Assembly (NCBI RefSeq): GCF_014695585.1
Contig: NZ_JACJON010000069.1
Coordinates: 1 to 47,712 of the forward strand
Direction: 5' to 3'
Length of the DNA: 47,712 bases
Origin: Microcoleus sp. FACHB-831
GTDB taxonomy: Bacteria > Cyanobacteriota > Cyanobacteriia > Cyanobacteriales > FACHB-T130
Shown piece by piece: positions 46,685-47,712 of the stretch. The translations under genes were made by a program, and so were the position numbers. Below the pieces are notes generated by a model that had not been told where the DNA came from, searched no databases, and was given only the letters and a program-made list of their open reading frames with translations. The number at the start of each line of letters is the position of its first letter. Position 1 is the stretch's first letter.

Positions 46685-47278
46685 TCACATACTATAGCGC
46701 TCTTCTGCCCAAGGCTCTCCGCGCTTGTGGTAGCCGTTGCGCTCCCAAAAACCAAAATCTTCGCGGTTTAGAAACTCTAGTCCGTTAATCCATTTAGCAC
46801 TTTTCCAGGCGTAAAGGTGCGGTACTACCAGCCGCAGAGGGCCGCCATGTTCTTCTGCTAGTGGCTCCCCAAAGAGGGTGTGTGCAAAAAAGTTTTCTTC
46901 CCGTAGAAAATCTTCTAGGGATATGTTGGTCGTATATCCGCCATAGCAGTGTTCCATGATATGAACAGCTTGGGGATCTATTTCCACCTGCTGCATAAAG
47001 TCTGTGACTTTCACCCCAGTCCACTGCACGTCTAGTTTCGACCAGCGCGTTACACAGTGGAAGTCAGCAGTAAAGTTGTGCTGGGGCATAGCCATGAAAT
47101 CTGCCCAGCTAAAGGTTTTTTCTTTGGCTAGACCCCATACCCGCAGTTGCCATTGCTCCTGTATGATGCGAGGAGTCTGGCCATAAGTTAGGACTGGAAA
47201 ACCCTTTGCTAGGTATTGACCTGGGGGGACGCGATCGCTCTCGGCGTTGCTTGATTTTTGGAAAAATTTTCCTAACAT
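46685..47278 (-). CDS. Sulfite-oxidase-like molybdopterin oxidoreductase
   Basis: The 197-residue protein is a short member of the sulfite oxidase/YedY (MsrP) fold. The molybdenum-ligand Cys75 sits in FHCVTRWS, and later blocks are HCYGGYTTNISLED, HGGPLRLVVPHLYAWKSAKW and GFWERNGYHKRGEPW. It has no Tat signal, so it should be cytoplasmic, unlike MsrP. The substrate is unknown. No cofactor-synthesis genes are adjacent. Confidence 0.85.
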   Translation of the reverse strand: MLGKFFQKSSNAESDRVPPGQYLAKGFPVLTYGQTPRIIQEQWQLRVWGLAKEKTFSWADFMAMPQHNFTADFHCVTRWSKLDVQWTGVKVTDFMQQVEIDPQAVHIMEHCYGGYTTNISLEDFLREENFFAHTLFGEPLAEEHGGPLRLVVPHLYAWKSAKWINGLEFLNREDFGFWERNGYHKRGEPWAEERYSM

Positions 47279-47657
47279 AAGTCAAGTAGTTGAGTTGTAG
47301 CGTTTTGTGGCGTTGTTGTGATTTGTTCTTGGTCGGTCGCCAAGCTAATTACTAATAAATAATGATCGATGGCCTGAGCAATAGTCTACATTCCATAGGT
47401 TAAACAGCGATCGCTCGTAAGTTACAGGTGCCGCGCTAGAGCTTCTAACTACCAGTTTTGCTATACTGACTCGCTTTGCTGATAATTCCCTACCTCTTAG
47501 TTACTAGCCTGTCTAATAGCTAATTTCGTTTAATTTTTGTGTATTTTGAAAGCTGCATTGACGAGCAGGCAATTGCCTGCTTGTCTGCCTTACCTATTAT
47601 TATAGCAAGCAAAGCAAAGATTAGGACATAATAAATAGGAGTAACCAGGAGAAAAAA
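47279..47657. other. Intergenic region with an 18-bp palindrome
   Basis: AGCAGGCAATTGCCTGCT at 47564-47581 is a perfect palindrome about 77 bp upstream of the transposase start and may belong to that element or be a dispersed repeat. No gene is recognised in the rest. Confidence 0.4.
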
Positions 47658-47712
47658 ATGGCAGCTCCTTACAGCTATGACTTGAGAATAAAAGTAATAG
47701 AGGCACTCTTAT
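47658..47712 (+). CDS. IS630-family transposase, N-terminus (partial)
   Basis: The 18 residues before the window ends (MAAPYSYDLRIKVIEALL) match the start of the helix-turn-helix region of IS630-type transposases. AGGAG lies at 47647-47651, 6 nt before the ATG. The rest of the gene and the right end of the element lie outside the window. Confidence 0.6.
   Translation, partial: MAAPYSYDLRIKVIEALL

Noticed and set aside
1-47712. tRNA, rRNA or riboswitch genes
   Set aside because: I scanned intergenic stretches by eye and saw no cloverleaf, rRNA core sequence or known riboswitch consensus; a covariance-model search would be decisive.

Overview
This window looks like chromosomal DNA from a cyanobacterium, probably a filamentous, Oscillatoriales-like one. 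The palindrome GCGATCGC (HIP1) occurs dozens of times. Several genes belong to cyanobacterial or plastid families: a CRR6-type NdhI maturation factor, a Ycf55/DUF3685 response regulator, a cyanoexosortase with an HpsJ-like protein and a PEP-CTERM substrate, and AAA-like (PF14516) ATPases. The genus is an inference. I saw no rRNA, tRNA or CRISPR array.

Layout. 1-3.4 kb: the end of an unknown gene, a short T4 Rnl1-type RNA ligase, then the murT-gatD pair for amidating peptidoglycan glutamate. 3.5-9 kb: a secreted PPC-like protein, a receiver-DUF3685 protein with Glu at the phospho-acceptor site, a secreted peptidoglycan-binding protein and a membrane-anchored helical-repeat protein. 9.3-12.6 kb: a large NACHT-pentapeptide-repeat protein. 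12.7-17.8 kb: a Fur-family regulator divergent from a CRR6-like gene, a gmhB-like/GT9 pair, a divergent XRE-regulator pair, ispD and a Rieske ferredoxin. 18-21 kb: a tandem duplication carrying two pentapeptide-repeat genes, a prohibitin-like SPFH protein and endonuclease V. 21.1-25 kb: three consecutive FHA-domain genes, the last fused to a flavin-oxidoreductase-like domain. 25.4-29.4 kb: the exosortase locus (hpsJ-like, EpsI-like, cyanoexosortase, PEP-CTERM protein).

30.1-41.7 kb is the most unusual part: four neighbouring minus-strand loci share a related AAA-like ATPase module, each joined to a different partner. The partners are a TPR tail (now a pseudogene with a frameshift, two nonsense codons and an IS4-like insertion), a GAF-GAF-PAS-adenylate cyclase chain, an uncharacterised ~400-residue domain, and an N-terminal TIR domain. 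The TIR domain is now cut off by a 27-bp palindromic insertion in a HIP1 site. The array reads like a family of switchable signalling or immune-type ATPases that is both diversifying and decaying. 42.7-47.7 kb: a hybrid receiver-histidine kinase, a class-3 aldehyde dehydrogenase, a tandem pair of small conserved proteins, a sulfite-oxidase-like molybdopterin protein, and the start of an IS630-type transposase at the right edge.

Gene identities rest on motif and family recognition by eye. No database search was run. Starts were moved where a ribosome binding site, paralogue alignment or overlap favoured another codon; each entry says so.
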